DNA from: Micromonospora rubida
GTDB taxonomy: Bacteria; Actinomycetota; Actinomycetes; Mycobacteriales; Micromonosporaceae
Direction: 5' to 3'
Length of the DNA: 64,000 bases
NCBI RefSeq assembly: GCF_009908295.1
Contig: NZ_JAAALO010000002.1
Coordinates: 97,480 to 161,479, forward strand
Shown: piece by piece, positions 16,576 to 25,054 of the stretch
Numbering within the stretch: the first letter of the stretch is position 1
Layout of the letters: every line of letters begins with the position of its first letter
Program-made: the position numbers and the translations under genes
Notes under the pieces: generated by a model
What the model saw: the letters and a program-made list of their open reading frames with translations, nothing else
Databases searched by the model: none
What the model was told of the DNA's origin: nothing

Positions 16576-17228
16576 GGTGCTCCTTGCGGTTGAGCGGTCC
16601 AGAGGTGCTGGAGCAGGGTGGGGCGGTCGTCCAGGTCGTCGAGCCAGCCAGTCAGCCGGCCGAGGTTGAGGTCGGGCCCGAACGCCAGGTACGTCCCGTC
16701 GGCGGACTCGCATCCGAAGTCGGCGGCGAGTCGGAGTCGGGCGGCGGAGTTGACCCGGCCCATGTGGATGGTCTTGCCGCGCTCGCGGGCCTCCCGGGTG
16801 AGTCGGCGGGCGACGTCGCCGACCTTCCATTCGGTGGTGCCGGCGAGGAACAGCACGTCGAAGTCGTCCCACGGGATGAGGCCGTCTTCGCAGCCGTCCT
16901 GTGCGGCGAACGCGGCAGGGATGCCGAGTGCGCGGATCCGGGGCAGCCAGGGCAGGGATTCGGCGAGGGTCCCTTCGGCGTCGAAAGGGACATCGGGGGC
17001 GACTGCCCAGGCGCACCGGTCGGGTCCGTAGCGGTCGACGGTGTTGGCGAGCCACTCGTACCAGCGGGCGTGTCCGGGCCAGCCCTTGCCGAACTTGCCG
17101 TTGTCTGCGGCCCAGGTGGCTCCGGGTGGGATGCGGTTGCCTTGGGCGGGGGTGGTCATGCAGGCGATCCGTCCGGCGGTCATGGCGGCTCGGATGGCGG
17201 GGCTGGATGGTGTCCCGAAGTAGCGCAT
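16572..17228 (-). CDS. TGT/DpdA-like TIM-barrel protein
   Basis: The product is 218 residues. AADNGKFGKGWPG, AWAVAPDVPFDA, LFLAGTTEWKVGD and HMGRVNSAARLRLAADFG with ADGTY follow the pattern of phage tRNA-guanine transglycosylase relatives such as DpdA, which swap guanine for a 7-deazaguanine in DNA. Asp42, Asp79 and Asp177 are candidate catalytic or binding residues. No queC, queD or queE gene is in this window, so any base would come from the host or from genes outside. The call is by motif reading. Confidence 0.6.
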   Translation of the reverse strand: MRYFGTPSSPAIRAAMTAGRIACMTTPAQGNRIPPGATWAADNGKFGKGWPGHARWYEWLANTVDRYGPDRCAWAVAPDVPFDAEGTLAESLPWLPRIRALGIPAAFAAQDGCEDGLIPWDDFDVLFLAGTTEWKVGDVARRLTREARERGKTIHMGRVNSAARLRLAADFGCESADGTYLAFGPDLNLGRLTGWLDDLDDRPTLLQHLWTAQPQGAP

Positions 17229-17244
17229 GGGGTCACGGGGCTCC

Positions 17245-17463
17245 TCAGGCGACGCGGTTGAGCGGGTTGCGGATGAAGCGGGCGAGGCGCAGGGCGGCCG
17301 GGTACGCGGCGGCGGTGTGGACGGGGGTGGCCGGGTAGTAGAGGCGGGGGTCGCCGGCGATCCGGATGTGGCTGATGCCGCGGCGGGCGGTCCACCGCGA
17401 GACGTAGCCGCGGCCGATGCCGGCGATGGTGGCGACCTGGTCGGAGGTGAGGAGGTCGATCAC
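17245..17463 (-). CDS. Small helix-turn-helix DNA-binding protein
   Basis: The product is 72 residues with a GTG start at 17463. LLTSDQVATIAGIGRGYVSR then WTARRGISHIRIAGDPRLYY has the shape of an AlpA or MerR-type helix-turn-helix with a short wing. It may regulate nearby genes or help recombination. Its start overlaps the stop of a small peptide frame (GTGA). Confidence 0.6.
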   Translation of the reverse strand: MIDLLTSDQVATIAGIGRGYVSRWTARRGISHIRIAGDPRLYYPATPVHTAAAYPAALRLARFIRNPLNRVA

Positions 17464-17540
17464 CGTGCCCTCCGGGGGGTGGCGGTCACCCCCGCCACCA
17501 GTGCGGCGGCGGCGGGGATGACCAGGCGGCGGAGGGTCAC
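17460..17540 (-). CDS. Putative 26-residue membrane peptide
   Basis: A GTG at 17540 overlaps the stop of the gene before, and the stop overlaps the GTG of the gene after. The peptide has one hydrophobic stretch, LVIPAAAALVAGVTA, between basic ends, so it could be a single-pass membrane peptide. Double coupling makes it more than a chance frame, but there is no homology evidence. Confidence 0.4.
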   Translation of the reverse strand: MTLRRLVIPAAAALVAGVTATPRRAR

Positions 17541-17713
17541 CGGTGACCCCGGCGATCAAGCTCGGCGACCACGTCGTTGAGCGCGGCGGCCACTCGGGTC
17601 CGCTCGTCGGCGTCGGGGTACAGGTCGTCGTCGGGCCAGCCCTGCTCCAGGCTGGTGCGGATGACGCTGGCGGCCCGCCAGCAGGCCTCCCGCTTGGCTG
17701 CTCGGGCGTCCAC
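17537..17713 (-). CDS. Small hypothetical helical protein
   Basis: The product is 58 residues with a GTG start at 17713, 3 bases after the stop of the 509-residue gene. It is acidic and helical (REACWRAASVIRTSLEQGWP then VAAALNDVVAELDRRG). Its stop overlaps the start of the membrane peptide frame. No family recognised; operon spacing supports it. Confidence 0.5.
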   Translation of the reverse strand: MDARAAKREACWRAASVIRTSLEQGWPDDDLYPDADERTRVAAALNDVVAELDRRGHR

Positions 17714-17716
17714 CGC

Positions 17717-19246
17717 TCAGCCCTCCCGCGCGGCGTTGGCCGGGTTGTTGGCCGGGCACCGGTCGGCCCGGTGCATGGATCGCATCGTGCGGGCCAGCGC
17801 GGCGGGGTGCTGGGTGCAGCCGGGGTCGGTGCGGGTGCTGTCGACGGCGCCGCACGCCGCCTTCGGGCACGGGCAGTCGCGCTCGGCCTCACCGGGGCCG
17901 GTGCCGCGGGCCATGTGCAGCGGGCTGAGGGTGGTCGGGTAGGCGGGGCTCATGTGGTCGGTGTCGGTGTCGGTGAGGACGGCGGCCTGGTGCTGGGTGG
18001 TGTCGGCGGCGATCTGCGCCAGGGTGGCGTCCCGGCCGGCCCGGTCGGCGACCTGGACGAGCACCGGCCGCATCGCCTCGTCCAGGGCGTCCCACGCGGC
18101 GTCGGCGGCGTCCTGCGCGCCGGCCGGGGCGGAACCGGGGGTGCCGTCGCCGGCGAGGCAGGCGTCGTAGGCGGCGAGGAGGGCGGTGTCGTGCTGCTGG
18201 GCGGGCGTGACGCAGTCCAGGCGGCGGCGGTGCCAGTGCTGGGCCCAGGCGTCGAGGGCGGCGAGCAGCTGGGCCGCCCAGACAGGCAGCTTGTCGTCGC
18301 CCTCGTCGTCCTGCTCGTCGTCGGTCTCGATGTCGATGAGCAGGACCATCCGGGTGGGTCCGCACTCCGCCTCCAGCTCGGTCTCCGAGTCGGCGTGGAG
18401 GTCGGCCCGGGTCCAGGTGCCGCCGGGGCCGGGCCGCCAGATGCGGCCGTCGGTGTCGACCCTGACCGTCTCGCCCCGCTCCAGCAGCTCGGCGACGTCG
18501 GCGGCGTCCAGCTCGTCGTCCTGGCCGTCGTCGGCCGGCTCCGGCGTCGTCGTGTCGCCTCGGCCGATCTTCTCGCCGAGGTGGTGGAGCAGCTCCCCGT
18601 AGCTGACGGGCGCCGGCTGGCAGGTGGTGAGCCAGTCGCGGAGGAGCGCGGGGTCGGCGGCGAGGTAGCTGATGTCGCGGGCGATGTCGCGGTGGACGTC
18701 GGCGCGGGTCTGGTCGCGCTCGTCCATCGCGGCGACGAGCCTTTCGACGGTACGGGTGCGCTCGGCGGCGAGTTGCCCGATGAGGTCGGCGACGCTGGCG
18801 GTGGGCGACTGGAGGCCGGCGCGGTTGAAGGCGGCCCACGCGTCGGTGAGGTGGGCGAGGGCCTCGCCGTGCTCCCGGCGGGCCTGGTCCCGCTCGTCGA
18901 GGGCGGCGTCGCGGTCGCGGACCATGGCGGCGGTCTCGGCCCGCTCGCGGTGGAGCTGGATGCGGAGGTCGTCGCGCTCCATCTCGATGCGGTCGGCCTC
19001 GGTCGGCTCCGGGCGGGTCGGCTCCGGGGCCCAGATGCCGTTCGTGACGGCGGTGCGGAGGTCGGCGGGGCGGAGCGGGATGCGGTCGGTGGTCGGGTAG
19101 AGGACGGCGCGGTCGCCGCTGCGGGCCTCGATGGCGGCGAGGTCGGCGTGGAAGGCGTCGAGGTGGGCCTTGGACTGGGCGAGCGCGGTGTCGCAGCGGG
19201 CGATGGCCTGCTCGATGGGGTCGCGGGTGTCGGGCTGCTGGGTCAT
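17717..19246 (-). CDS. Large coiled-coil hypothetical phage protein
   Basis: The product is 509 residues. Residues of about 75-200 are charged coiled coil (EMERDDLRIQLHRERAETAA and AALDERDQARREHG). A central beta region (VRVDTDGRIWRPGPGGTW) and a long acidic middle (DIETDDEQDDEGDD) follow. The C-terminus has Cys/His pairs (CPCPKAACG, DPGCTQHP, ADRCPANNP) that may bind zinc. Function unknown. It begins 15 bases after the Holliday-junction-type nuclease. Confidence 0.6.
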   Translation of the reverse strand: MTQQPDTRDPIEQAIARCDTALAQSKAHLDAFHADLAAIEARSGDRAVLYPTTDRIPLRPADLRTAVTNGIWAPEPTRPEPTEADRIEMERDDLRIQLHRERAETAAMVRDRDAALDERDQARREHGEALAHLTDAWAAFNRAGLQSPTASVADLIGQLAAERTRTVERLVAAMDERDQTRADVHRDIARDISYLAADPALLRDWLTTCQPAPVSYGELLHHLGEKIGRGDTTTPEPADDGQDDELDAADVAELLERGETVRVDTDGRIWRPGPGGTWTRADLHADSETELEAECGPTRMVLLIDIETDDEQDDEGDDKLPVWAAQLLAALDAWAQHWHRRRLDCVTPAQQHDTALLAAYDACLAGDGTPGSAPAGAQDAADAAWDALDEAMRPVLVQVADRAGRDATLAQIAADTTQHQAAVLTDTDTDHMSPAYPTTLSPLHMARGTGPGEAERDCPCPKAACGAVDSTRTDPGCTQHPAALARTMRSMHRADRCPANNPANAAREG

Positions 19247-19261
19247 GGCGGTCCTTCCGGG

Positions 19262-19645
19262 TCAGGCGGTCGGGTCGGCGGGCGTGATGTCGTTGAGGGG
19301 CGGCTGCGGGATGTAGCCGGCGTCGGCGAGGAGCCGCAGGAAGCGTTCGCCGGTCATCACCACGTAGCCCTCCCCGGGGGAGGTCTTGCCGCGGCGCTTC
19401 ACCCAGGCGGCACCGACGGACGCCCGGTCGTTGCGGCGTTCGGTCTCGGTCTCGTCGAGCCAGCCGGCGAGGTCGATGCGGCTGGCCGACTTGGCTTCGA
19501 TGACGACTCCGGGAATCCCCGCGATGTCGCCTCGGTCCTTGGCGCCGCAGAGGGTGCGGCGTTCGGCGTGCGGGACGCCGTTGGCGAGCAGGTAGCCGAC
19601 GATGGCGGATTCCCAGGCGGTGCCCTTGCGCTTGCTGGCGCTCAT
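19262..19645 (-). CDS. Holliday junction resolvase-like PD-(D/E)XK nuclease
   Basis: The product is 127 residues. KGTAWESAIVGYLL supplies Glu12, KDRGDIAGIPGVVIEAK supplies Asp40, Glu50 and Lys52, in the spacing of archaeal-Hjc-like and phage resolvases. It would cut branched DNA during replication or packaging. Its ATG overlaps the previous stop by one base. Neighbouring replication genes support the role. Confidence 0.7.
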   Translation of the reverse strand: MSASKRKGTAWESAIVGYLLANGVPHAERRTLCGAKDRGDIAGIPGVVIEAKSASRIDLAGWLDETETERRNDRASVGAAWVKRRGKTSPGEGYVVMTGERFLRLLADAGYIPQPPLNDITPADPTA

Positions 19646-19980
19646 CAGTAGGGGATCCCTTCGGTTCGGGGCGTGATGGTCGGGGTGGTGGTGGCGCGCT
19701 GGTCGGCGGGGACCTGGCGGTGGCAGGCGTGTTCGGCGAGCACCGGGCCGGTGAGGGCGGTGCCAGCGATGCGGCCGGCGTCGCGGTGCACGAGGCCGTC
19801 GCGGGTGAGGGTGTAGGTGTTCAGGCCGGCGCAGAGGACGTGGATCTCACCGGCCCGGTTGAGGGGCACCAGGTCGACGCGGGCGCGCAGGCCTTCGGCG
19901 TGGCCGGTGAGCACGGTGGCGCCGCAGCGGGCGTGGATGCCCGGCTTGACGGGGGTGGTGATCAGCGGGCCCGTCATCAC
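19645..19980 (-). CDS. Hypothetical phage protein
   Basis: The product is 111 residues; GTG 19980 is directly followed by ATG 19977, so either could be the start. It has beta-prone segments (RARVDLVPLNRAGEIHVLC, NTYTLTRDGLVHRDAG) and a His near the C-terminus. It lies between the repeat-bearing frame and the resolvase-like gene. No family recognised. Confidence 0.55.
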   Translation of the reverse strand: MMTGPLITTPVKPGIHARCGATVLTGHAEGLRARVDLVPLNRAGEIHVLCAGLNTYTLTRDGLVHRDAGRIAGTALTGPVLAEHACHRQVPADQRATTTPTITPRTEGIPY

Positions 19981-20333
19981 TGCCGCCCGGTGCTGGCGGG
20001 GATTGCCAGGGTCGCGGCGGCGCTGCCAGGGTGCTGCTTCGACCCTGGCAGCGGGTGTTTCTGCTGGTCAGTGCCGAAATTTGGCCGGCTGGTGCCAGGG
20101 TGCCAGGGTCGGTTCCCTGTCGTGGTGCTCTTCTGGGTAGAGAGATAATTCTTCTTAGGGTGCCCTAAGTGCCTTTTATTTCTGTCTTCCTTTACGCGGA
20201 AGACGTTGACAAACACCCTGGCAAACCCTGGTAGCCCCAGCTCAGAGGCGGTTTCGACCCTGGTAAGACCCTGGCAATGACCCTGGCAGCGACCCTGGCA
20301 ATCGGTCATAACGGACGGGCGGCGGATGTTCAC
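19977..20333 (-). CDS. Doubtful 118-codon frame spanning the iteron array
   Basis: A stop-free frame starts GTG inside the primase stop (GTGA) and ends inside the next start (GTGA), exactly as real genes in this operon do. Its sequence is odd: the DNA repeats force CQGRCQGHCQGLTR near the start, and the middle is Lys/Thr/Asn-rich and less GC-rich. It may be a real gene carrying an origin inside it, as lambda O does, or simply the open frame across a non-coding origin. Confidence 0.35.
   Translation of the reverse strand: MNIRRPSVMTDCQGRCQGHCQGLTRVETASELGLPGFARVFVNVFRVKEDRNKRHLGHPKKNYLSTQKSTTTGNRPWHPGTSRPNFGTDQQKHPLPGSKQHPGSAAATLAIPASTGRQ
20004..20300. repeat. Eleven-copy ACCCTGGYA iteron-like array, candidate replication origin
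   Basis: Seven copies of ACCCTGG(C/T)A start at 20042, 20215, 20225, 20257, 20268, 20280 and 20292. Four in the opposite sense (TGCCAGGGT) start at 20004, 20024, 20093 and 20101. The last four direct copies are spaced 11-12 bases, one helical turn. Between the two groups, about 20140-20205 is strikingly AT-rich for this genome and holds the palindrome CTTAGGG-TG-CCCTAAG (20154-20169). Iterons beside an AT-rich stretch, next to the primase/helicase gene, fit a phage origin. Confidence 0.65.
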
Positions 20334-23152
20334 AGCGCATCACCGCCGAGCCACCGGTTCTTCACCTTGAAGCCGTCCGGCTCAAGGGGGGCCAGCCCGT
20401 AGACGCGTTGGGTGCGCACGCCGTCGACCATCTTTCGGTCGACCTGGATCGAGCCGTTGCCCGCAGAGCGGAGATCGCGGGCGAAGACGGCCTTGGTGCT
20501 GACCCGGTCGCGGCCTTCCTCGTCGGCGCACCACTCCTTGTAGACGGCGAAGAGGTCGTCGAGCAGGACCGGCGGCGCTTCCGGGTCGAGGGCGGCCCGG
20601 TCGTCGATGAAGCCGTACACCGGCGAGGTGAGCCGGAGGATCTCCCGCTCGGATTCCTCGCTGCTGGCGGGCGGCTTGAACCGGCCACGTTCGGTGAGCC
20701 GGTCGAGGCCGTCGAGCGCCCAGTTGAGAATGCCGGGCAGTTCGCCGAGCAGTTCCTTGGTGAGGTTCGGGTTCTCCTTACCGTAGAAGGACACCCGGAA
20801 CCGGACGTGGATCATGCGACCGGCCAGGGCCCCAGATGCATCGGTGAACTTCGGCATGTCGTTGCCGAGGGCCATGAAGCGGACGCCGAGCCGGCCGTGC
20901 CACGTCTCCCGGTTCTTTCGGTTGACGTCGCGGGAGTCCTCGCCGCTGATCGCCTTCATGATCTCAACGGCCTCGCCGACGTCCCGGGTGGACCAGTTGA
21001 TGTCGGAGAGCACGGCGAGGGATTTGCCGATGAGCGGCTGCTCGCCGAAGTCTCCGGTGAGGCTGGCGAGCCGGACCGCGGCGACCGATTCGGGGCCGAG
21101 AAGCGATTCCAGGATCCGGGCGATGGTGCCCTTTCCGGACCGCTTGGCTCCGAACAGGCTGGCGATCTTTTGCAGATCGGTGCGGCCGGACACGACGTAG
21201 CCGAACCATTCGCCGAGGAACGCCTGGGCTTCTTCGTCTGCGGGCAGGACCTCGGCGAGGAATGCCCGCCACTTCGGGCATCTGGCCTCCGGGTCGTAGG
21301 CGAACGGGAGCGATGCCAGGTTGAACCGCTGCGGGGTGTGGGGGTGGAGCGTCCGGTTGGCGACGTCGAGCACCCCGTTTGTAATGGCGATGCACTTCTC
21401 GTCGTCCTCGTCCCAAGGTCGGGCGAGGACTGCGGAGCCGATGGCTTCGCGTAGGTTGCCGATTTTCGCGATGTTGGGAGCCCAACGGCCGAACTCTTCT
21501 CCGGTGTCGAAGATGGCGTTCTCGGTCTGTAGGTACAGCCAGCGGTTGATGGAGGCGTCGCGCTGCACGGCCCATCGGGTGCCGTTCCACTCGTAGAAGT
21601 CGCCCCGCCACCAGGTGAGGTGCGGGATGTCGTTGGTGGCCGGGAGGCGCTCGACGAGAGCGCGGGCGACGGCCATCGGGTCGGCCGGCGCGGGGATCAG
21701 CCGGTCGTGGGTGGCGGCGTTCTGCTTCTTCTCCAGGTACCGCTGCTGGCGCAGCTGCTCGGCGACCTCCTTGGCCCGCTCCTTTTCGGCTCGCCGCTCG
21801 TTTCGAATAATCGCGTCGAAGTCGCCCTTGGTGATGGCGGGCACGACCTGCCGGATCGCGTCGCGCCAGGTCTGCTGGTCGGCGGCGTCGAGTCTCGCCA
21901 CCCGGCGGATCAGATCGCGTGCCTTCGCCTGGCGCTCTTCTTCGCCCGCGTCAGCGAGCAACTTCATCTCGGCGTATAGGTCGGTGGGTGCGTCGTTGGC
22001 CTTGAGGACCCGGGCTGCGGTGCCGTCGACTGCGGCGAGCACCCGGGCGGCCGACGCGGGCGGGAGTAGGTCGGCGATGGCGGCGCGCTGCTCGGCGGCG
22101 GGGTTGGCGCGCTCCAGGGGGGTGCCGTAGCCGAGGCGGGCCAGTTCGCGGGCGGCGGCCCTGTGATCGCCGCCGTGGTGGAGCAGGGCGTACGCGCCGA
22201 ACTTGGTGTAGGGCACCTCGGTGTCGAACTCGGTGGAGCTGGAGAAGACGTAGAGCCGGTCGCGCCCCGGGTCCTTGCCGGTGGTGGCCGACGGGCCGGG
22301 GTCGGTCTTGCCCGAGCGGCGCCACTCGCAGTAGGAGCCGGGGGTGCCGCTGCAGACGCTCCACCCGGCCCCGCCGAGGAGCAGCTCGTCGTCCCAACCG
22401 GTGCGGGCTTCGAAGTCGTCGCCGGGGGTGACGGTTCCGGCGGGCCGGACAACCTGCAGGGCGGGCCGGGCCGGCGTCGGGCTGGGGGCGGGCATCGTGT
22501 CGAGGGAGCGGAACGCGCGGTGCAGATGCTCCCGCTCGTTGCTGGTGATGGTGGGTACCTGCCCGTACGTGCCGTAGGTCAGCTCCCACGGCTTGCCGGT
22601 CGGGTGGGTGGTGCCGTTCGACGGGGCGACGACGACGTACCCGCCTTCCCCGCGGGTCTCGGCGAGTCCCCGGGTGATGACCCGGTGGGGGTGGCGGGCC
22701 AGCAGCGCCCGCTCGTCGTCGGTGAGTTCGTCGTCGCGGGCGGGCCGGTTGGCGAGCTTCGTGTTCCCCGGCACCGGGCCGTCGACGCGGTAGAGGAAGT
22801 GCAGGCCGCCGCTCGGGGTGCGTTCGGCGTACCCGCCGGCGGTGATGCGCATCCACAGGTCGGTGAGGTCGGCGTCGGTGAGCAGCCGAGTCACCTCGTC
22901 GAGGGCGCCCTCGGCGACGGCCCGTCCCTCCAGCTCCAACATCTCCAGGCCGCCGGAGACGGCGCCGCAGATGATGCCGAGGCCCGGATGGTTGCCGGCG
23001 AACCAGGCGGTCACCTGGTCGCGGTCGGGCCGGGTGGTCTGGTACTGGGTCCAGGATCCGACGGCGGGGGCTTTGCTGCCGTCGGTCTTGGCGGGCAGTA
23101 CGCAGAACCCGGCGTCGTGCCACGCCAGCGCTGCGTCCCGTGCCTGCGTCAT
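20330..23152 (-). CDS. Bifunctional primase-polymerase / SF3 helicase replication protein
   Basis: The product is 940 residues. The N-terminal third reads as a Prim-Pol domain (AALAWHDAGFCVLPAKTDGS, HPGLGIICGAVSGGLEMLEL), the middle is linker and coiled coil, and the last 450 residues are a D5_N/P4-type helicase with Walker A FGAKRSGKGTI near residue 667 and SLAVLSDINWS as a Walker B-like strand. It should prime and unwind DNA for prophage replication. It starts at ATG 23152 and its stop lies at the edge of the iteron array. Confidence 0.85.
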   Translation of the reverse strand: MTQARDAALAWHDAGFCVLPAKTDGSKAPAVGSWTQYQTTRPDRDQVTAWFAGNHPGLGIICGAVSGGLEMLELEGRAVAEGALDEVTRLLTDADLTDLWMRITAGGYAERTPSGGLHFLYRVDGPVPGNTKLANRPARDDELTDDERALLARHPHRVITRGLAETRGEGGYVVVAPSNGTTHPTGKPWELTYGTYGQVPTITSNEREHLHRAFRSLDTMPAPSPTPARPALQVVRPAGTVTPGDDFEARTGWDDELLLGGAGWSVCSGTPGSYCEWRRSGKTDPGPSATTGKDPGRDRLYVFSSSTEFDTEVPYTKFGAYALLHHGGDHRAAARELARLGYGTPLERANPAAEQRAAIADLLPPASAARVLAAVDGTAARVLKANDAPTDLYAEMKLLADAGEEERQAKARDLIRRVARLDAADQQTWRDAIRQVVPAITKGDFDAIIRNERRAEKERAKEVAEQLRQQRYLEKKQNAATHDRLIPAPADPMAVARALVERLPATNDIPHLTWWRGDFYEWNGTRWAVQRDASINRWLYLQTENAIFDTGEEFGRWAPNIAKIGNLREAIGSAVLARPWDEDDEKCIAITNGVLDVANRTLHPHTPQRFNLASLPFAYDPEARCPKWRAFLAEVLPADEEAQAFLGEWFGYVVSGRTDLQKIASLFGAKRSGKGTIARILESLLGPESVAAVRLASLTGDFGEQPLIGKSLAVLSDINWSTRDVGEAVEIMKAISGEDSRDVNRKNRETWHGRLGVRFMALGNDMPKFTDASGALAGRMIHVRFRVSFYGKENPNLTKELLGELPGILNWALDGLDRLTERGRFKPPASSEESEREILRLTSPVYGFIDDRAALDPEAPPVLLDDLFAVYKEWCADEEGRDRVSTKAVFARDLRSAGNGSIQVDRKMVDGVRTQRVYGLAPLEPDGFKVKNRWLGGDAL

Positions 23153-23256
23153 CTATCTGACTCCTGAGCTGATCGGTTCGGGGAGGGTGTTGCCGGGGCT
23201 CCGGGGCCGCCGGCCGGCCTTGAGGTGGTGGCCGGCCGGCGACTCGGGGGCACCGG

Positions 23257-23832
23257 TTACCGGGGGCTGCCGAGGGCGGCGTGGAGCTTGTCGCGCTGTT
23301 CGGCGCTCATCTGCGCCCAGATCGCCGGGTCGACGCCGGTGGGGGCGTCACTGGCCGGCGCGGGGGCGGCGGGGGCCGGGGCCGCCGGGGCGCTGCCCAT
23401 GAGCAGGTTGTTCGCCGCCTGGCCGGCCGGCGGCCGGTAGGTCGCGGTGTAGAGCTTCGGGGCGTTGAAGGCCTTGTTGGTCTTCTCCCCGTCGGCGACG
23501 TAGGTGACGGTCAGCTCGCCGCCCACTTCCAGGCCCTTCGCGCCGGCGGTCTTCACCGCGTCCCGGACGGCGGCGAGCATCTTGGCCTTGACGTAGAGGG
23601 CGCGGACACCGTCGTCCTCGGCGTCGGACGGGTCGCGCTCGTCGGTCTGGATCTGGACGACGAGCTGCATCATGGGGTCGCCGTTGGAGAACGTCTTGAA
23701 CGAGCCGTCCTTCGGGTCGGTCTGCTGCTGGACCTTCGGCTCGCGGACGATCGGGCCGGTGACGACGGTGCCGATGGAGGGGAAGGCGGCGGACTTGGTG
23801 CCGCCACCCATGAGCAGGTCGTTGGCGTTCAT
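23257..23832 (-). CDS. Putative phage single-stranded DNA-binding protein
   Basis: The product is 191 residues. It begins MNANDLLMGGGTKSAAFPSI, has a beta-rich middle (MMQLVVQIQTDERDP, GELTVTYVADGE) and a Pro/Ala linker before a short helical tail (DPAIWAQMSAEQRDKLHAAL). Proteins of this design are found next to Cas4-like nucleases and primases in actinophages and are taken to bind ssDNA, with the C-tail docking partners. The LLMGGG/LLMGSA motif appears twice. Confidence 0.6.
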   Translation of the reverse strand: MNANDLLMGGGTKSAAFPSIGTVVTGPIVREPKVQQQTDPKDGSFKTFSNGDPMMQLVVQIQTDERDPSDAEDDGVRALYVKAKMLAAVRDAVKTAGAKGLEVGGELTVTYVADGEKTNKAFNAPKLYTATYRPPAGQAANNLLMGSAPAAPAPAAPAPASDAPTGVDPAIWAQMSAEQRDKLHAALGSPR

Positions 23833-23900
23833 TGCTGGGGTGCTCCTTTGCTCCGGTGAGCAGTTGGTTGGCCGGTCGCCCCGGGCGGGGCGCCGGGGCT

Positions 23901-24908
23901 TTAGGGGGCGATGAGCCCGTCGGCGAAGCGGTCCATCCGCCGGTCGTTCGCGGCGGTGTCACCGGCGCACCCTTCCCAGCCGGTGGGCTGGCCGGGCCGG
24001 TTGAACGGGCACCAGGTGCAGGTGTCGCGGTGCGGGGTGGCCGGCACACCGGCGATGAACGCCGGGCTGGCCGCGACGTCGAGGTCGAGGAGCATTTGGA
24101 CGGTGGCGTAGTACCGGTCGATGGCCAGGTAGGCGATGTCCGGGTCGTACGGCTCCGTCCACTCGTCGGAGTCGTCGTACTTCCACGAGCGGGCGAGCAG
24201 GACGAGCCGGACGTGCCGCACGTCGCGGCCTTTGCGCTGGTGGCCGAGGCCGTACAGGTGGGCCTGGATCCGGTATTCGGGGCTGACCTGCTGGGCGGCG
24301 GGCTTGCCGAGTCGCCTCGCGGTGCGCAGCTTGGTCAGGGCGGTGGTGCCGACGAACTTCCAGTCGACGACCATGCCGTGGTCGAGGTCGAACGCGTCGC
24401 CGTGGCCGCGGATCCCCTCAACGTCTTCCAGGCCAGGGTCGACTTCCAGGTCGTCTTCGGCGAGCCACCGTTCCCGGCCGAGCTGCGCGTTCCAGAACGC
24501 GACGACGTTCTCCATCTCGGCGTGCACGGCGGTGCCCTGGAACGGCGCCCAGGTCGGGTCGGTGATCGGCCTGCGGGGTGCCCCGGCGAGCTTGCGGGCC
24601 ATCTGCTGCTGGCAGGGGGTGCCCAGCTCGGACGGGCCGAGGCGTCGCTGCATGGACCGGGGGCGGCTGGCGTCGTAGTCGATGAGCACCTGGCGGAGCT
24701 CGGCGACGGTGGACGGCGGCGGCCCGGCCGGTTCGGGCTGGCAGCCGAAGTGCCAGCCGGCACCGGTGGCCTTGTCGAGCACCAGTTCGGGGGCGAGCTG
24801 CTCGCCGCAGTTGGCGAGGCAGTGCGGCCGGGGGGCCGGCGCGGGTGTGGTCGGCCGGCCGGTGAGGCTGGCGATGACCGCGTCGAGGGTGGCCTGGTCG
24901 ACGCTCAT
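23901..24908 (-). CDS. Cas4/RecB-like PD-(D/E)XK exonuclease
   Basis: The product is 335 residues. The nuclease core is GHGDAFDLDHG with Asp171, then MVVDWKF with Asp182 and Lys184. A QAHLYGLGHQ motif IV follows. Cys30/34, Cys99 and the C-terminal TCTWCPF and GCAGD could hold an iron-sulfur cluster, as in Cas4-type proteins. It probably processes DNA ends for recombination with the ssDNA-binding-like neighbour. The ATG at 24908 overlaps the upstream stop by 4 bases. Confidence 0.8.
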   Translation of the reverse strand: MSVDQATLDAVIASLTGRPTTPAPAPRPHCLANCGEQLAPELVLDKATGAGWHFGCQPEPAGPPPSTVAELRQVLIDYDASRPRSMQRRLGPSELGTPCQQQMARKLAGAPRRPITDPTWAPFQGTAVHAEMENVVAFWNAQLGRERWLAEDDLEVDPGLEDVEGIRGHGDAFDLDHGMVVDWKFVGTTALTKLRTARRLGKPAAQQVSPEYRIQAHLYGLGHQRKGRDVRHVRLVLLARSWKYDDSDEWTEPYDPDIAYLAIDRYYATVQMLLDLDVAASPAFIAGVPATPHRDTCTWCPFNRPGQPTGWEGCAGDTAANDRRMDRFADGLIAP

Positions 24909-25054
24909 GCCGCCACCTCGCGGTGCTCCAGCAGCTTCTCGGCGTCGAGGTCGACCCGGTTGCAGTCGGGGCATTGGCTGGCACCCTCGATGTGCAGCGG
25001 GTCGGTGGTGTCCCAGCGGTCCTCGGGCAGGCCGCAGGTGACGCAGGTGTTCAC
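24905..25054 (-). CDS. Small zinc-ribbon protein
   Basis: The product is 49 residues with CVTCGLPEDRW and CPDCNRVDLD, two CxxC pairs that should bind one zinc. The GTG start at 25054 has an excellent AAAGGAGG site upstream. It overlaps the Cas4-like gene by 4 bases and may be an accessory DNA-binding protein. Confidence 0.6.
   Translation of the reverse strand: MNTCVTCGLPEDRWDTTDPLHIEGASQCPDCNRVDLDAEKLLEHREVAA

Noticed and set aside
17543..19651. Long rightward open frame opposite the 509-residue gene
   Set aside because: It is a Val/Gly/Ala-rich shadow of the leftward coiled-coil gene, produced by GC-rich codon use.
23163..23256. CRISPR or tandem repeat array in the prophage replication region
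   Set aside because: No regularly spaced direct repeats with unique spacers were seen here or elsewhere in the window.
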